Positions 26,171 to 35,508 are shown, counted from the stretch's first letter. The stretch is DNA of 64,000 nt from a virus (IMGVR_UViG_3300009126_000002:1-64000); one strand, 5' to 3'. Numbers and translations: made by a program. Notes: generated by a model not told the origin, from the letters alone.

Positions 26171-28311
26171 TGTTTGAATGGAAAACTTTTTTCAACGATT
26201 TTGCAGAAGAGTACTATTCAGTACCATACTTAGATAAGAAAGAGCACATATACGCTTTACAAAACTATCTTATAGCAAAAGGTATGTTAGTAGAGGATGT
26301 TGATTATGCCATTAAAACTCTTTTGGGTGAAGAAACACCTGTAAATTCTTGGAGTGATAGAAAAACACATAAAGAAGAAGAAAGAAAAAGAGTAGCCGAA
26401 GAGAAACCTAAGTACGCTAAGGCATCGGGTGGAAAATATTATGTGAAAAATAAAGAAACAGGAAATGTTTATTCAGTTGTTAAACCTAATCCCGAAAAAC
26501 ATGATCCAATTAGCAGAGAGAAAGCAGAAAAAGAAGTAGAGAAAGATGGTGGTGGAAAAGAAGATAAAGCTCAAAGTTTCGCCAGAGAAAAATTTAAAAA
26601 GGCTTTAGATCATCAAATGAGTACAATAGAATTTGAGCCAGAAAGTGATAAAGAAGTTTTTCAAAAAGTTATTGATAAAGTAAGTAATCAAGATGCCAAT
26701 TTTTCAGACGAGGAAAAGAAAATTGCTGGAAAATATATTGCTAAAAGTGATTCAGATAAAACAGCAAAACTTTATATTGCTAAAGTTGGTCCGCAAACTT
26801 TTGATGATAAAGCTAGACGTGGACAAGTTAATTATGCAAAAAGTAAGGCTGGAAGACAATATATAGATAAATTACAAAAAGTACTTAATCTTCCAACAAC
26901 TGCTGCTCAAGCTAAGAAAACAGATGCGGGTAGAGTGGCTTCTAAAATTAGAACAAAAGATATATCACCCACAGATATAAATAAAGAAATTGAAGTTGGT
27001 GTATCTAGAGTAAAGGATTCCAAAGGTAATATTACAGCAGTTAAGTTTGGTAATAAAGAACATAAATTAGCATCTGTACCTGATAAACAAAAATTAAAAC
27101 AAACTTTTATGGATAAAGGTATGTCTGACGAACAGGCAGAACTTAGAGCTAAAAAAGTTAGACGTTCAATTAGAAAACACAATGAATATTTAGTAGATTT
27201 AACACAAACTCTTGATAAAGAGTCGGGTGAATTTGTACCTCGAAAAAACTTTAAAGTAGCAAGTATGATAAAAGGTGCTGATCCATCAACTGAAGAGGGT
27301 AGACAGAAAATTCTTGAAGAATATCCTAAAAAAATACATCGTATTTTTAAAGACATTGTGGCAAAAAGTCCTGGTGGAATAACAGAAGATGAAAAAAGAG
27401 CTTTAAATACATTAAGAGATTTAAATTCTAATCTTTCAACTGAAGAGTATGAGAAAGAATGTCTAAATGTTATACATACTATTTTAAGGACTCCTTCACT
27501 TGCTTCTGGTGGTGCAGATTTGGCTGAAAGTATAACAGGTTTGATACAAACTAAAAAAGGACATGAGATTTATTTTCCAAGTGATGTTACTTATAAAGTA
27601 GGTGATATGATTTCTTTGGGTGATTTAGGTGATTTAAATCCTACTGATCCTGATTATTATAATAAAGTTGCTGACGCTGCATCTTCTATTATAGTAACAG
27701 TTGAAGCTGAAGGACCTGCTAGTGTTAAAGTGGGTGCAGGAGCAGCTAGTTCTGCTGAAGAAAAAGTAAGAATGACAGAGTATGAGAATCCAAAAACAAG
27801 GTCAGCGTTAAGTGGTTTAGTATCAACTCATAAGTTAATGTTTGATAAACCTCAAGATTTAAATAAAGCAGATGAGAATATTCAGAAAGCAAGAGATCAT
27901 GCTCTATCTATTGGTATTACACAAGAAGAGCTTGATAAGATAGATGAAAAGGCAAAAGCACAATCAGCAAAATGGAAAGAACTTTGGAAAGGAAGAGCAA
28001 AGAAAGGTACTGAAGATTGGTCAGATGAAGATTGGGATAAAATGGAACAAACTTTGGTTAGATTTGCACAATCTCACTTATTAATTCAAGATATTAATAA
28101 TAAGGATATGATATACCAAAAATTTACAAACTATAGGTATAATGATAAAGTAAGTGGAACAGAAGTGGATAGAACTGATGGTGTTAATTGTTTAGGATCT
28201 ATTAAAGCTGCTATGAATATGGGATTTACTTGGAGTGAAGGTGGTGGAGTGAGACCGCAGAATACTTTTTCAAGTAGAATTGGTAATACCTGTAAGGATG
28301 TGAAAAAATAA
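26170..28311 (+). CDS. Large unknown protein coupled to polymerase-like gene
   Basis: This 713-residue protein overlaps the preceding stop by one base. The N-terminal 55 residues form a compact helical domain. A Lys/Glu-rich charged region (65-140) contains ASGGKYYVKNKETGNVYSVV. The remainder is helical and rich in Lys, Asp and Ser, with DMISLGDLGDLNPTDPDYY near residue 480. Trp is concentrated near the C-terminus. I see no nuclease, ATPase or signal motif and do not recognise a family. Long charged helical proteins of this type may be injected with the DNA or act in head or DNA handling. The strict coupling to the polymerase-like gene suggests joint function, but that is inference. Confidence 0.4.
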   Translation: MFEWKTFFNDFAEEYYSVPYLDKKEHIYALQNYLIAKGMLVEDVDYAIKTLLGEETPVNSWSDRKTHKEEERKRVAEEKPKYAKASGGKYYVKNKETGNVYSVVKPNPEKHDPISREKAEKEVEKDGGGKEDKAQSFAREKFKKALDHQMSTIEFEPESDKEVFQKVIDKVSNQDANFSDEEKKIAGKYIAKSDSDKTAKLYIAKVGPQTFDDKARRGQVNYAKSKAGRQYIDKLQKVLNLPTTAAQAKKTDAGRVASKIRTKDISPTDINKEIEVGVSRVKDSKGNITAVKFGNKEHKLASVPDKQKLKQTFMDKGMSDEQAELRAKKVRRSIRKHNEYLVDLTQTLDKESGEFVPRKNFKVASMIKGADPSTEEGRQKILEEYPKKIHRIFKDIVAKSPGGITEDEKRALNTLRDLNSNLSTEEYEKECLNVIHTILRTPSLASGGADLAESITGLIQTKKGHEIYFPSDVTYKVGDMISLGDLGDLNPTDPDYYNKVADAASSIIVTVEAEGPASVKVGAGAASSAEEKVRMTEYENPKTRSALSGLVSTHKLMFDKPQDLNKADENIQKARDHALSIGITQEELDKIDEKAKAQSAKWKELWKGRAKKGTEDWSDEDWDKMEQTLVRFAQSHLLIQDINNKDMIYQKFTNYRYNDKVSGTEVDRTDGVNCLGSIKAAMNMGFTWSEGGGVRPQNTFSSRIGNTCKDVKK

Positions 28312-28312
28312 T

Positions 28313-28735
28313 ATGAAGACACAATTATTAGCAACATTTTGTAAAAGAAATAAACTATACGAAACTATAGATTTAATTATAGTGTGTAATGAAATCATTT
28401 TTGATAAGATATATGTATTTCAAAATGAAAATGATTATCATCAATTGATTTGTACATATAATGTAGAAGCAACAGATGAATTTACAGATGGCACTATAGA
28501 TACTATTTCTATACATAGAAAGAAACAATCCAATACATTGTACACTATAAATGCACTTAATGAATTGGTTAAAGAATTGAACAACGGGGTTTTGAATAAT
28601 AAATTTCCAGTTCCCTGGGAGAATTATAGAAATCGTTTGCTATTGACAAACGATGAAGGACTATATGAGATACCTACAAGGGTATATTCAATAATACATA
28701 CTAAGTCTTGGGAATCCAAATTAGACGAAAAATAA
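28313..28735 (+). CDS. Unknown 140-residue protein
   Basis: It begins at ATG 28313, one base after the previous stop codon. The sequence alternates Ile/Tyr-rich strands and acidic turns (IIVCNEIIFDKIYVFQNEND; then DEFTDGTIDTISIHRKK), so it is probably a small alpha/beta fold. There are two Cys but no CxxC. No family is recognised. It is the last gene before the gp32 leader and its 3' end is followed by a 10-bp hairpin at 28736-28758. Confidence 0.45.
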   Translation: MKTQLLATFCKRNKLYETIDLIIVCNEIIFDKIYVFQNENDYHQLICTYNVEATDEFTDGTIDTISIHRKKQSNTLYTINALNELVKELNNGVLNNKFPVPWENYRNRLLLTNDEGLYEIPTRVYSIIHTKSWESKLDEK

Positions 28736-28758
28736 ATTGTATTTTCAGAAAGTACAAT
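28736..28758 (+). promoter_or_regulatory. 10-bp hairpin in gp32 leader
   Basis: ATTGTATTTT (28736-28745) pairs with AAAGTACAAT (28749-28758) with one T-G wobble and loop CAG. It ends 69 bases before the gp32 start codon, with an unstructured A/T-rich region between. T4 gp32 controls its own translation by binding a structured operator at a similar distance. Confidence 0.45.
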
Positions 28759-28827
28759 GATATATATTATTGATGTTAATTGTTACACTAAGTAAAACAA
28801 TAATAAATGACAAATAGGAGATAGAAA

Positions 28828-29607
28828 ATGGATATTAGCGCAATCAAGAAGCGTCTTAATCAGCTTCAAACTACAAACACTCGTACATCAAATCTTTGGA
28901 AACCTCAACCAGGTACAACTCAGATTAGAATTGTTCCTTATAAACATAATAAGGAAAATCCTTTTATTGAGTTATTTTTCCATTATGATTTGGGTAGAAA
29001 ATCTTATCTTTCACCCGTTTCATTTGGTCGTCCAGACCCGATTGAAGAATTCGCACAGAAACTAAAATCTTCTGGTAATAAAGAAGACTATCGTTTAGGT
29101 AGAAAAATTGAAGCAAAAATGAGAACTTTTGCTCCAGTTGTAGTTCGTGGTGAAGAAAATGAAGGTGTTAAGTATTGGGGCTTTGGAAAAACAGTTTATC
29201 AAGAACTGTTATCTATAATCGCAGATCCTGATTACGGAGATATCACAGATCCAATGAATGGTCGTGATGTTTCTGTAGAATTCAAGACAGCAGAAGAGAC
29301 AGGCGGTTCGTTTCCGAAAACGACTATTAGGGTTAAACCTAATCAGACTCCAGTTACGGAAGATGCTGATGTTCTTGAACTAATGACTAACAACCAAACA
29401 GACATTCGTGAGATTTATAAGGAACAAACTTATGAAGAACTTACAGAAGTACTTAACGATTGGTTAAATCCTTCTGAAGACGAAACAGAAAAAAATGGTG
29501 TTAAGGCAGAGAGTTCGGATAAATCGGTAACACAATCTGTAGTTAAAGAAGATGTAAAATCTACAGAAGATGTGTCGGCAGCATTTGACGATCTATTTAA
29601 TAAATAA
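28828..29607 (+). CDS. gp32: Single-stranded DNA-binding protein
   Basis: The 259-residue product starts after AATAGGAGATAGAAA. It has the T4 gp32 layout. A basic N-terminal segment (IKKRLNQLQTTNTRTSN), which drives cooperative binding, is followed by an OB-fold core with WKPQPGTTQIRIVPYKHN and SYLSPVSFGRP, then an acidic C-terminal tail (about residues 220-259, rich in Asp, Glu and Ser) that contacts replication partners. T4 gp32 has 301 residues and a zinc-binding Cys/His site in the core; no Cys is visible here, so zinc appears to be lost. The 93-base leader contains a strong hairpin and a terminator follows the gene, so it is likely expressed as its own unit. Confidence 0.9.
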   Translation: MDISAIKKRLNQLQTTNTRTSNLWKPQPGTTQIRIVPYKHNKENPFIELFFHYDLGRKSYLSPVSFGRPDPIEEFAQKLKSSGNKEDYRLGRKIEAKMRTFAPVVVRGEENEGVKYWGFGKTVYQELLSIIADPDYGDITDPMNGRDVSVEFKTAEETGGSFPKTTIRVKPNQTPVTEDADVLELMTNNQTDIREIYKEQTYEELTEVLNDWLNPSEDETEKNGVKAESSDKSVTQSVVKEDVKSTEDVSAAFDDLFNK

Positions 29608-29624
29608 AAAACAGACAATAAGTT

Positions 29625-29656
29625 GGGGAGTGATTGGTTTCGCTCCCCTAGGTTTT
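29625..29656 (+). terminator. Terminator after gp32
   Basis: GGGGAGTG (29625-29632) pairs with CGCTCCCC (29641-29648) with one G-T wobble around the loop ATTGGTTT, followed by TAGGTTTT. It lies 17 bases after the gp32 stop codon and before the uvsX ribosome site. It would separate gp32 mRNA from the recombination operon. Confidence 0.7.
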
Positions 29657-29677
29657 GAATTGAAACGGAGTTTATAG

Positions 29678-30775
29678 ATGTCTACAAGAGACAAATTAGC
29701 AGGGGCTCTAGCTGAAAGTTTAAACAAAACATTCAAAGATACAAAAGTTGCATACTTTCTTGATGGTTCTGGCACAACACCTACAGATATAAAAGAATTT
29801 ATTTCTACAGGTTCTACATTATTAGATTTAGCAATATCAAATAAAGCAAATGGTGGTATTGCAGTTGGTAGAATTACAGAACTTAATGGATTGGAATCAA
29901 GTGGTAAATCTTTGGTTGGTGCACATCTTTTAGCAGAGACTCAAAAAAAGGGTGGAGTAGCAGTTTATATTGATACAGAAACCTCAGTAAGCCAAGACTT
30001 TTTAAAAGTTATTGGTGTAGATGTAGGTACAATGTTATATCTACATTTAGAAACAGTTGAAGATATATTCGCAGCAGTAGAAGAGATTGTAGCAAAAGTT
30101 AGAGAGTCAGATAAAGATAGGTTAGTAACTATTCTTGTAGATTCACTTGCAGCTGCATCAACAAATGTAGAGATGGAAGCTGACTTTGATAAAGATGGTT
30201 GGGCTACAAGTAAAGCAATCATTATATCTAAAGCTATGAGAAAAATAACACAAATGATTGGTAGACAGAGAGTAGCTCTTGTGTTTACAAATCAACTCAG
30301 ACAAAAACTTGGTGTGATGTTCGGAGACCCCTGGACTACAAGTGGTGGTAAAGCATTACCATTTCACGCATCTACAAGAATTAGATTGAAGAACAAAGGT
30401 CAAATCAAAGATACTAAAAAGAATACAATTGGTATGACGATACTTGCACAAGTTATTAAGAATCGTTTAGGTCCACCTTTGAGAAGTTGTGAGTTCCCTC
30501 TATATTTTGAGAGTGGAATTGATGATGTGGGTAGTTGGTTAAAAGTGATGAAAGATCATAAGATAGTGAAACAGGCTGGTGCTTGGTATACTATAACTGA
30601 CCATTTAGGTGAAGAACATAAATTTCAATCAAAAGAATTCGCACATAAGTTATCAGACCCAGACTTTAAATCATATGTATATGACCAAATTTGTGAAAAG
30701 GTAATATTAAAGTATGATATAAAAGATTTAGGTATTGATGATGTTATTGAGACAGATGAGGTGGTTGGTGAATAA
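29678..30775 (+). CDS. uvsX: RecA-like recombinase
   Basis: The 365-residue product begins after ACGGAGTTTATAG. It has a Walker A at residues 71-78 (GLESSGKS), Walker B-type VTILVDSLAAAS, and VFTNQLRQKLGVMFGDPWTTSGG, the L2-type region of UvsX/RecA. The family pairs and exchanges DNA strands for recombination-dependent replication and repair. The length is close to T4 UvsX (391). The replication genes follow with one-base overlap (30775), so UvsX, the exonuclease, the small basic protein and gp41 form one translational run. Confidence 0.93.
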   Translation: MSTRDKLAGALAESLNKTFKDTKVAYFLDGSGTTPTDIKEFISTGSTLLDLAISNKANGGIAVGRITELNGLESSGKSLVGAHLLAETQKKGGVAVYIDTETSVSQDFLKVIGVDVGTMLYLHLETVEDIFAAVEEIVAKVRESDKDRLVTILVDSLAAASTNVEMEADFDKDGWATSKAIIISKAMRKITQMIGRQRVALVFTNQLRQKLGVMFGDPWTTSGGKALPFHASTRIRLKNKGQIKDTKKNTIGMTILAQVIKNRLGPPLRSCEFPLYFESGIDDVGSWLKVMKDHKIVKQAGAWYTITDHLGEEHKFQSKEFAHKLSDPDFKSYVYDQICEKVILKYDIKDLGIDDVIETDEVVGE

Positions 30776-31839
30776 TGTCAAATGCCAAATATCTGTCTAT
30801 ATTTGAAGAGATAAAGAAAAAGGGGGGATCTGTAGATTTTGATAACCCCGACAAAAAAGTTTTAATAGTTGACGGCTTGAACACTTTCATTAGGGTGTTC
30901 AGCGTAATGCCAACTCTAAACGAAAACGGTGTTCATGTTGGTGGTATTGTTGGTTTTCTTAAAAGCATAGGATTTGCCATTAATATGTTTAATCCCACCC
31001 GTACTATCATTGTATTTGACGGTAAGGGTGGGAGTAACCGCCGTCGTAAATTATATTCCGATTATAAAAATAAACGTAGAACTTCTTACAGAGTCAATAG
31101 AGTAGAAAGTATTGGTGGAAATGTTGATGAAGAAAGAAAGAATATGTATATGCAGCTTAGAAGAGTTGCAGACTATCTTGAACTATTACCATTAACCACT
31201 ATATCCGTAGATGGTATCGAAGCAGATGATGCTATAGCATATATTGCAAAGAGTGTAATACCAAATGGTAAGAAAGTCATTATGTCAACCGACAAAGATT
31301 TCTTACAGTTAGTATCTGATGATATCAAGGTTTGGTCTCCTACAAAAAAGAAATTATATGACAAAGAAGCAGTTTTAGAAGAGTATGGATTGACGCCTGA
31401 AAACTTTATTCTTAATAAGATAATTGAAGGAGATAAATCAGATAATATACCTGGTGTAAATGGAGTAGCAAATAAAACTTTGATAAAAAATATACCAACT
31501 TTGGCTGAAGATAATACTAATTATAGAATAGATGAACTACTTAAATATTCTCATGAAAATAAGGATAGTGGTGGTAGTTTTTTTATAAAAATATTACAAA
31601 GTAAAGATATACTTGAACGAAACTATAAGTTAATGCAATTAGAAAATGTTGAAATTAGTGCTTCAACTAAAACTAAATTGATTGATTTAATCAGAGGTCC
31701 TATCAGACGATTAGTTAAATATAAATTCGAATCCATGTTCATGGAAGATAGATTATTTCAGAATTTACCAAATGTAAGTAGTTGGTTAGCTCAGAACTTT
31801 ACTACTATGGATAAGTACGCGGAGAAAACCAATGGGTAG
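30775..31839 (+). CDS. rnh: 5'-3' exonuclease / RNase H of FEN type
   Basis: The 354-residue product matches the FEN-like family of T4 RNase H, which removes RNA primers and short DNA from lagging-strand fragments. Visible metal-ligand motifs: LIVDGLNTFIR, IIVFDGKGG, VDGIEADDAIAYIA, MSTDKDFLQL and GDKSDNIPGV, the last introducing the helix-hairpin-helix. T4 Rnh has 305 residues. It starts with a one-base overlap with uvsX and overlaps the next small gene by 8 bases. The assignment to nuclease family is sure; the preference for RNA over DNA is inferred from T4. Confidence 0.9.
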   Translation: MSNAKYLSIFEEIKKKGGSVDFDNPDKKVLIVDGLNTFIRVFSVMPTLNENGVHVGGIVGFLKSIGFAINMFNPTRTIIVFDGKGGSNRRRKLYSDYKNKRRTSYRVNRVESIGGNVDEERKNMYMQLRRVADYLELLPLTTISVDGIEADDAIAYIAKSVIPNGKKVIMSTDKDFLQLVSDDIKVWSPTKKKLYDKEAVLEEYGLTPENFILNKIIEGDKSDNIPGVNGVANKTLIKNIPTLAEDNTNYRIDELLKYSHENKDSGGSFFIKILQSKDILERNYKLMQLENVEISASTKTKLIDLIRGPIRRLVKYKFESMFMEDRLFQNLPNVSSWLAQNFTTMDKYAEKTNG

Positions 31840-32011
31840 AAAAAGAAAATATTTTACTGCTAAAGAAAAGAAAGAAGCACAACGAAAATGGCAGATGGAA
31901 CACTATGAGAGAAATAAAGAAGTTATTCTCAAGAAAATGAAAGAGAAATATAGACTTAAAAAGGTTAATGCATTGAAATCAGAAAAAATGAAGACGATAT
32001 ATGGAGAGTAA
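31832..32011 (+). CDS. 59-residue very basic protein
   Basis: A small ORF starts at ATG 31832, preceded by GCGGAGAAAACCA, and ends at TAA 32009-32011. It overlaps the exonuclease by 8 bases and the helicase by 11. More than a third of its residues are Lys or Arg (MGRKRKYFTAKEKKEAQRKW), suggesting a helical nucleic-acid-binding peptide. The good ribosome site and the linked overlaps argue that it is real. The family is not recognised. The position before gp41 recalls the T4 helicase loader region, but its size and sequence do not match gp59. Confidence 0.55.
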   Translation: MGRKRKYFTAKEKKEAQRKWQMEHYERNKEVILKKMKEKYRLKKVNALKSEKMKTIYGE

Positions 32012-33377
32012 TACATTACATACGTATGGAAATGCCTTTCAATCAAAAACTATTTCTGCATTTTTAACTGATAGTTTATTTTTACAAACTATTATAGAGA
32101 TTGTTAAGCCAGAGTATTTTGAATCGGAAGCAAATAAATGGCTAGTTACAGAAATACATAAATATTTTATTAATTATAAAACTTCACCTACATTAGAAGC
32201 ATTGAAAATTGAAGTTAATAGTGTAGAGAATGAAGTTTTTCGTCTTACTATAATAGAAGCACTTAAAGAAGCTTGGAAACACAAAGATTCTACAGATTTA
32301 AAATATGTTCAAGAAAAAACATTAGATTTTTGTAAGAATCAAGTTCTAAAATCTGCTATTATGGAATCTGTAAGTCTATTAGAAAACCAAAACTATGATG
32401 GTATTAAAACTGTTATAGATAGTGCTATGAAGGCAGGAACTGCTGTTGATATAGGACATGAATATAATATAGGTATAGAAGAAAGATTAACTAAGTCTAC
32501 AAGAACTACTATAAAAACGCCATGGGATGTGATAAATGATATAATGGATGGTGGTCTTGGAGAAGGTGAGTTGGGGGTGGTTGTTGCGCCTGCAGGTATT
32601 GGTAAAACATGGTTATTGCAAAGTATTGCTGCAGGCGCAATTAAAAAAGGATTTACAGTAGTACATTATACTTTAGAATTAAATGAAAATTATGTTGGGT
32701 TGAGGTATGATACAGTTCTTAGTGGTATAACTACTCAAAATATAAAATATCATAAAGATGAAGTAAAGAAAATAATTGAAAGTGTCCCAGGTAAGATGGT
32801 TATTAAATATTATCCAACACGGGCAGCAACAGTTAATACAATTTCAGCACATTTAAAACAATTAGAATTAAAAGATATAAAACCTGATTTAGTTATAGTA
32901 GATTATGCAGATATATTGAGAGATGTTAGTGGTATGAGAGAAGTTAGACACCAATTAGGTAGTATTTATGAAGATTTAAGAGGGTTAGCGGGCGAGTTTG
33001 AAATTCCAGTGTGGACTGCATCTCAGGCTAATCGTTCAGCACTTGAAGAAGAAGTTATTGAAGCAACAAAAGTTGCTGAAGCATATAGTAAAGTTATGAT
33101 TGCTGATTTTGTGTTAAGTATTAGTAGACAAGCACAAGATAAAATAAGTCATACTGCTAGGTGTCATATTATTAAGAATAGATTTGGTGTTGATGGTTTA
33201 ACTTATCCAATGGGTATGAATACTAACATTGGTAAGATAGATATTTATGAAAGCACGAGTAAACCAGGCAAAGAACAACAAGGTAAAATGGATAATAGAG
33301 AAGAGTTTAGAAGAAAATTGTTAGCTAGTAAGTATAACGACATGAAGGATGAAAAAACTTCAGAAGGATTTGAATAA
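32001..33377 (+). CDS. gp41: Replicative DNA helicase
   Basis: The 458-residue product is a DnaB/gp41-type hexameric helicase that moves on the lagging strand and works with primase. The N-terminal domain (1-150) carries the usual helical collar. The RecA-like motor begins with TPWDVINDIMDGGLGEGELG, with Walker A at 196-203 (APAGIGKT), Walker B DLVIVDYADILRD, and PVWTASQANRSA as the sensor/H3 region. The length is close to T4 gp41 (475). It starts at ATG 32001 inside the preceding small ORF; GGAG-like ribosome sequence is weak, so translation probably depends on coupling. Confidence 0.92.
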   Translation: MESNTLHTYGNAFQSKTISAFLTDSLFLQTIIEIVKPEYFESEANKWLVTEIHKYFINYKTSPTLEALKIEVNSVENEVFRLTIIEALKEAWKHKDSTDLKYVQEKTLDFCKNQVLKSAIMESVSLLENQNYDGIKTVIDSAMKAGTAVDIGHEYNIGIEERLTKSTRTTIKTPWDVINDIMDGGLGEGELGVVVAPAGIGKTWLLQSIAAGAIKKGFTVVHYTLELNENYVGLRYDTVLSGITTQNIKYHKDEVKKIIESVPGKMVIKYYPTRAATVNTISAHLKQLELKDIKPDLVIVDYADILRDVSGMREVRHQLGSIYEDLRGLAGEFEIPVWTASQANRSALEEEVIEATKVAEAYSKVMIADFVLSISRQAQDKISHTARCHIIKNRFGVDGLTYPMGMNTNIGKIDIYESTSKPGKEQQGKMDNREEFRRKLLASKYNDMKDEKTSEGFE

Positions 33378-33463
33378 AGTCATTAAGAATACAATATATA
33401 TTATACTTACTTATAGTGGGAATTAAAAAACCAGAAGGTATTAGATTATAGGAGATTGGTAAA

Positions 33464-35455
33464 TTGGATAAGTTTTTTTTGTCTGAAAATTTTGTAAGTA
33501 AATACAAAAGAAAAAAACCACCATTCGGTTTCAACGGTTTAGGTGAATTAGTTTATATGAGAACTTACTCTCGTATTAAAAAAAACGGTAAAAACGAGAG
33601 ATGGTGGGAAACAGTTCGTAGGGTTGTAGAAGGTACTTACTCTATGCAAAAGGCATGGATAGATCAACACCAACTCGGTTGGAATGCTTGGCAGGCTCAA
33701 GCATCAGCACAAGAAATGTACGATAGAATTTTTAATATGAAATTCCTACCACCTGGCCGAGGTCTTTGGGCTATGGGAACACCAATTACAGAAGAAAAGA
33801 ATTTATATGCAGCACTAAACAATTGTGCATTCGTATCCACTTCCACACTTAAAGAAGATTATTCAAAACCATTTTGTTTTCTAATGGATGCCTCTATGTT
33901 AGGTGTTGGTGTTGGTTTTGACACTAAAGGTGCAGGTGAAATTGTTATTAAAGGTGTAAACCGTGATAGAAATGAAGAAATATTTATGATACCTGATACA
34001 AGAGAAGGTTGGGTAGAATCTTTAAAGTTATTATTAGAGAGTTATTTTCATGGAACAGGGCCTATTACGTTTGACTATAATCAAATTAGAGATGAAGGTG
34101 AACCAATCAAAGGTTTTGGTGGTGTCTCAAGTGGTCATGAACCATTAAAAGAAATACATGAAGATATTCAGAATGTTTTAGAAGACAATACAGGCGAACC
34201 AATTTCAGTTACAACAATAGTAGATATAATGAATTTGATTGGTAAATGTGTTGTAGCAGGTAATGTTCGTAGAACTGCTGAGATCGTTTTTGGTGATCCA
34301 AAAAACGAAGAATATTTAAATTTAAAGAACTATAAAGTGAATCCACATAGAGAAATGTATGGGTGGACTTCTAATAATTCAGTATTTGCTGAACTTGGTA
34401 TGGATTATACAGATATCTGTAAAAGAATTGTAGACAACGGTGAACCAGGACTTGCTTGGTTACAAAATATGAGACACTTTTCTCGTATGAAAAATGGTGG
34501 AGATGACAAAGACCATAGGGTAGCAGGTGGAAATCCTTGTTTAGAACAATCATTAGAAAGTTATGAATTATGTTGTTTAGTAGAAACATTTCCAAACAAT
34601 CATGAAAATTTAGAGGATTATAAGAGGACACTTAAATATGCTTATTTGTATGCCAAGACAGTAACACTTGGTAAAACTCATTGGAGTGAAACTAATCGTG
34701 TTATGTTAAGAAACAGACGTATTGGATGTTCAGTTAGTGGTGTTGCACAATTTATTACAAATAGAGGTTTAGAAGAATTAAGAAATTGGTTGGAGAATGG
34801 TTATGATACTATTCAAGATTGGGATTGTGTGTATTCTGATTGGTTAGCAGTACCAAAGTCAATTAAAACTACTTCAGTTAAGCCAAGTGGTACAGTTTCA
34901 TTGTTAGCAGGAGCGACACCAGGACTTCATTACCCTGAGAGTCGTTTTTATATTCGTAGGATAAGACTATCCAAACATTCAGAATTAGTAACACCATTAA
35001 AAAAGGCAGGATATAAAATAGAACCCGCATTTGGTTCAGAAGATTCTACAGTTGTTGTAGAAGTGCCAGTTGATGTAGGAAAGGGTATCAGAACTGCCGC
35101 TGAATTGTCTATTTGGGAACAATTTAGTTTAGCAGCATTCATGCAACGCCATTGGGCTGACAATCAAGTAAGTTGTACCGCAACATTTGATCCAGATACA
35201 GAAGCTGAAGAACTACCATATGTGTTGAATTATTTTCAATACAGATTAAAAGGTATATCATTATTGCCACGACACGACTTAGGTGCGTATAAACAAATGC
35301 CTTATGAAGCAATAGATAAAAAAGAGTATAATAAGCAAGTAAAACAACTTAATAAACTAACTTTCGGTGTAATCAAAAACGAAGAGGCAGAAATAGACAA
35401 ATTCTGCAATAATGATGTATGTGAAATACCAGGGGAAACTTTAGAAAAAGCTTGA
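33464..35455 (+). CDS. nrdJ: Class II (adenosylcobalamin-dependent) ribonucleotide reductase
   Basis: The 663-residue product starts at TTG 33464, 8 bases after GGAGA. It has the monomeric class II RNR layout known from Lactobacillus leichmannii (739 residues). NNCAFVSTS has Cys121, NPCLEQ has Cys359 and Glu361, and Cys370 completes the 11-residue spacing to Cys359 that family members use for substrate reduction. SVKPSGTVSLLAGATPG binds substrate phosphate, and the C-terminal Cys648/Cys653 pair re-reduces the active site. It converts ribonucleotides to deoxynucleotides without oxygen or a second subunit but needs B12. The gene ends in a stop codon that is itself inside a sigma-70-like -35 box for the polymerase gene. 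Confidence 0.9.
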   Translation: MDKFFLSENFVSKYKRKKPPFGFNGLGELVYMRTYSRIKKNGKNERWWETVRRVVEGTYSMQKAWIDQHQLGWNAWQAQASAQEMYDRIFNMKFLPPGRGLWAMGTPITEEKNLYAALNNCAFVSTSTLKEDYSKPFCFLMDASMLGVGVGFDTKGAGEIVIKGVNRDRNEEIFMIPDTREGWVESLKLLLESYFHGTGPITFDYNQIRDEGEPIKGFGGVSSGHEPLKEIHEDIQNVLEDNTGEPISVTTIVDIMNLIGKCVVAGNVRRTAEIVFGDPKNEEYLNLKNYKVNPHREMYGWTSNNSVFAELGMDYTDICKRIVDNGEPGLAWLQNMRHFSRMKNGGDDKDHRVAGGNPCLEQSLESYELCCLVETFPNNHENLEDYKRTLKYAYLYAKTVTLGKTHWSETNRVMLRNRRIGCSVSGVAQFITNRGLEELRNWLENGYDTIQDWDCVYSDWLAVPKSIKTTSVKPSGTVSLLAGATPGLHYPESRFYIRRIRLSKHSELVTPLKKAGYKIEPAFGSEDSTVVVEVPVDVGKGIRTAAELSIWEQFSLAAFMQRHWADNQVSCTATFDPDTEAEELPYVLNYFQYRLKGISLLPRHDLGAYKQMPYEAIDKKEYNKQVKQLNKLTFGVIKNEEAEIDKFCNNDVCEIPGETLEKA

Positions 35456-35481
35456 CAAGTACCTGGTTTTTGTCGTATATT
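35452..35481 (+). promoter_or_regulatory. Sigma-70-like promoter overlapping RNR stop, before polymerase
   Basis: TTGACA at 35452-35457 and TATATT at 35476-35481 are separated by 18 bases. The TGA stop codon of the RNR gene (35453-35455) lies inside the -35 box. A start near 35488 would give a short leader ending in GAAGAGG (35495-35501), consistent with translation of the polymerase from about 35506-35509. Confidence 0.65.
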
Positions 35482-35508
35482 CAGATATCAAATTGAAGAG
35501 GTATAGTC

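Noticed and set aside
33378-33463. Cobalamin riboswitch ahead of the B12-type reductase
   Set aside because: The 86-base gap is too short and lacks the B12-box type sequence. It holds only AT-rich DNA and a GGAGA ribosome site.
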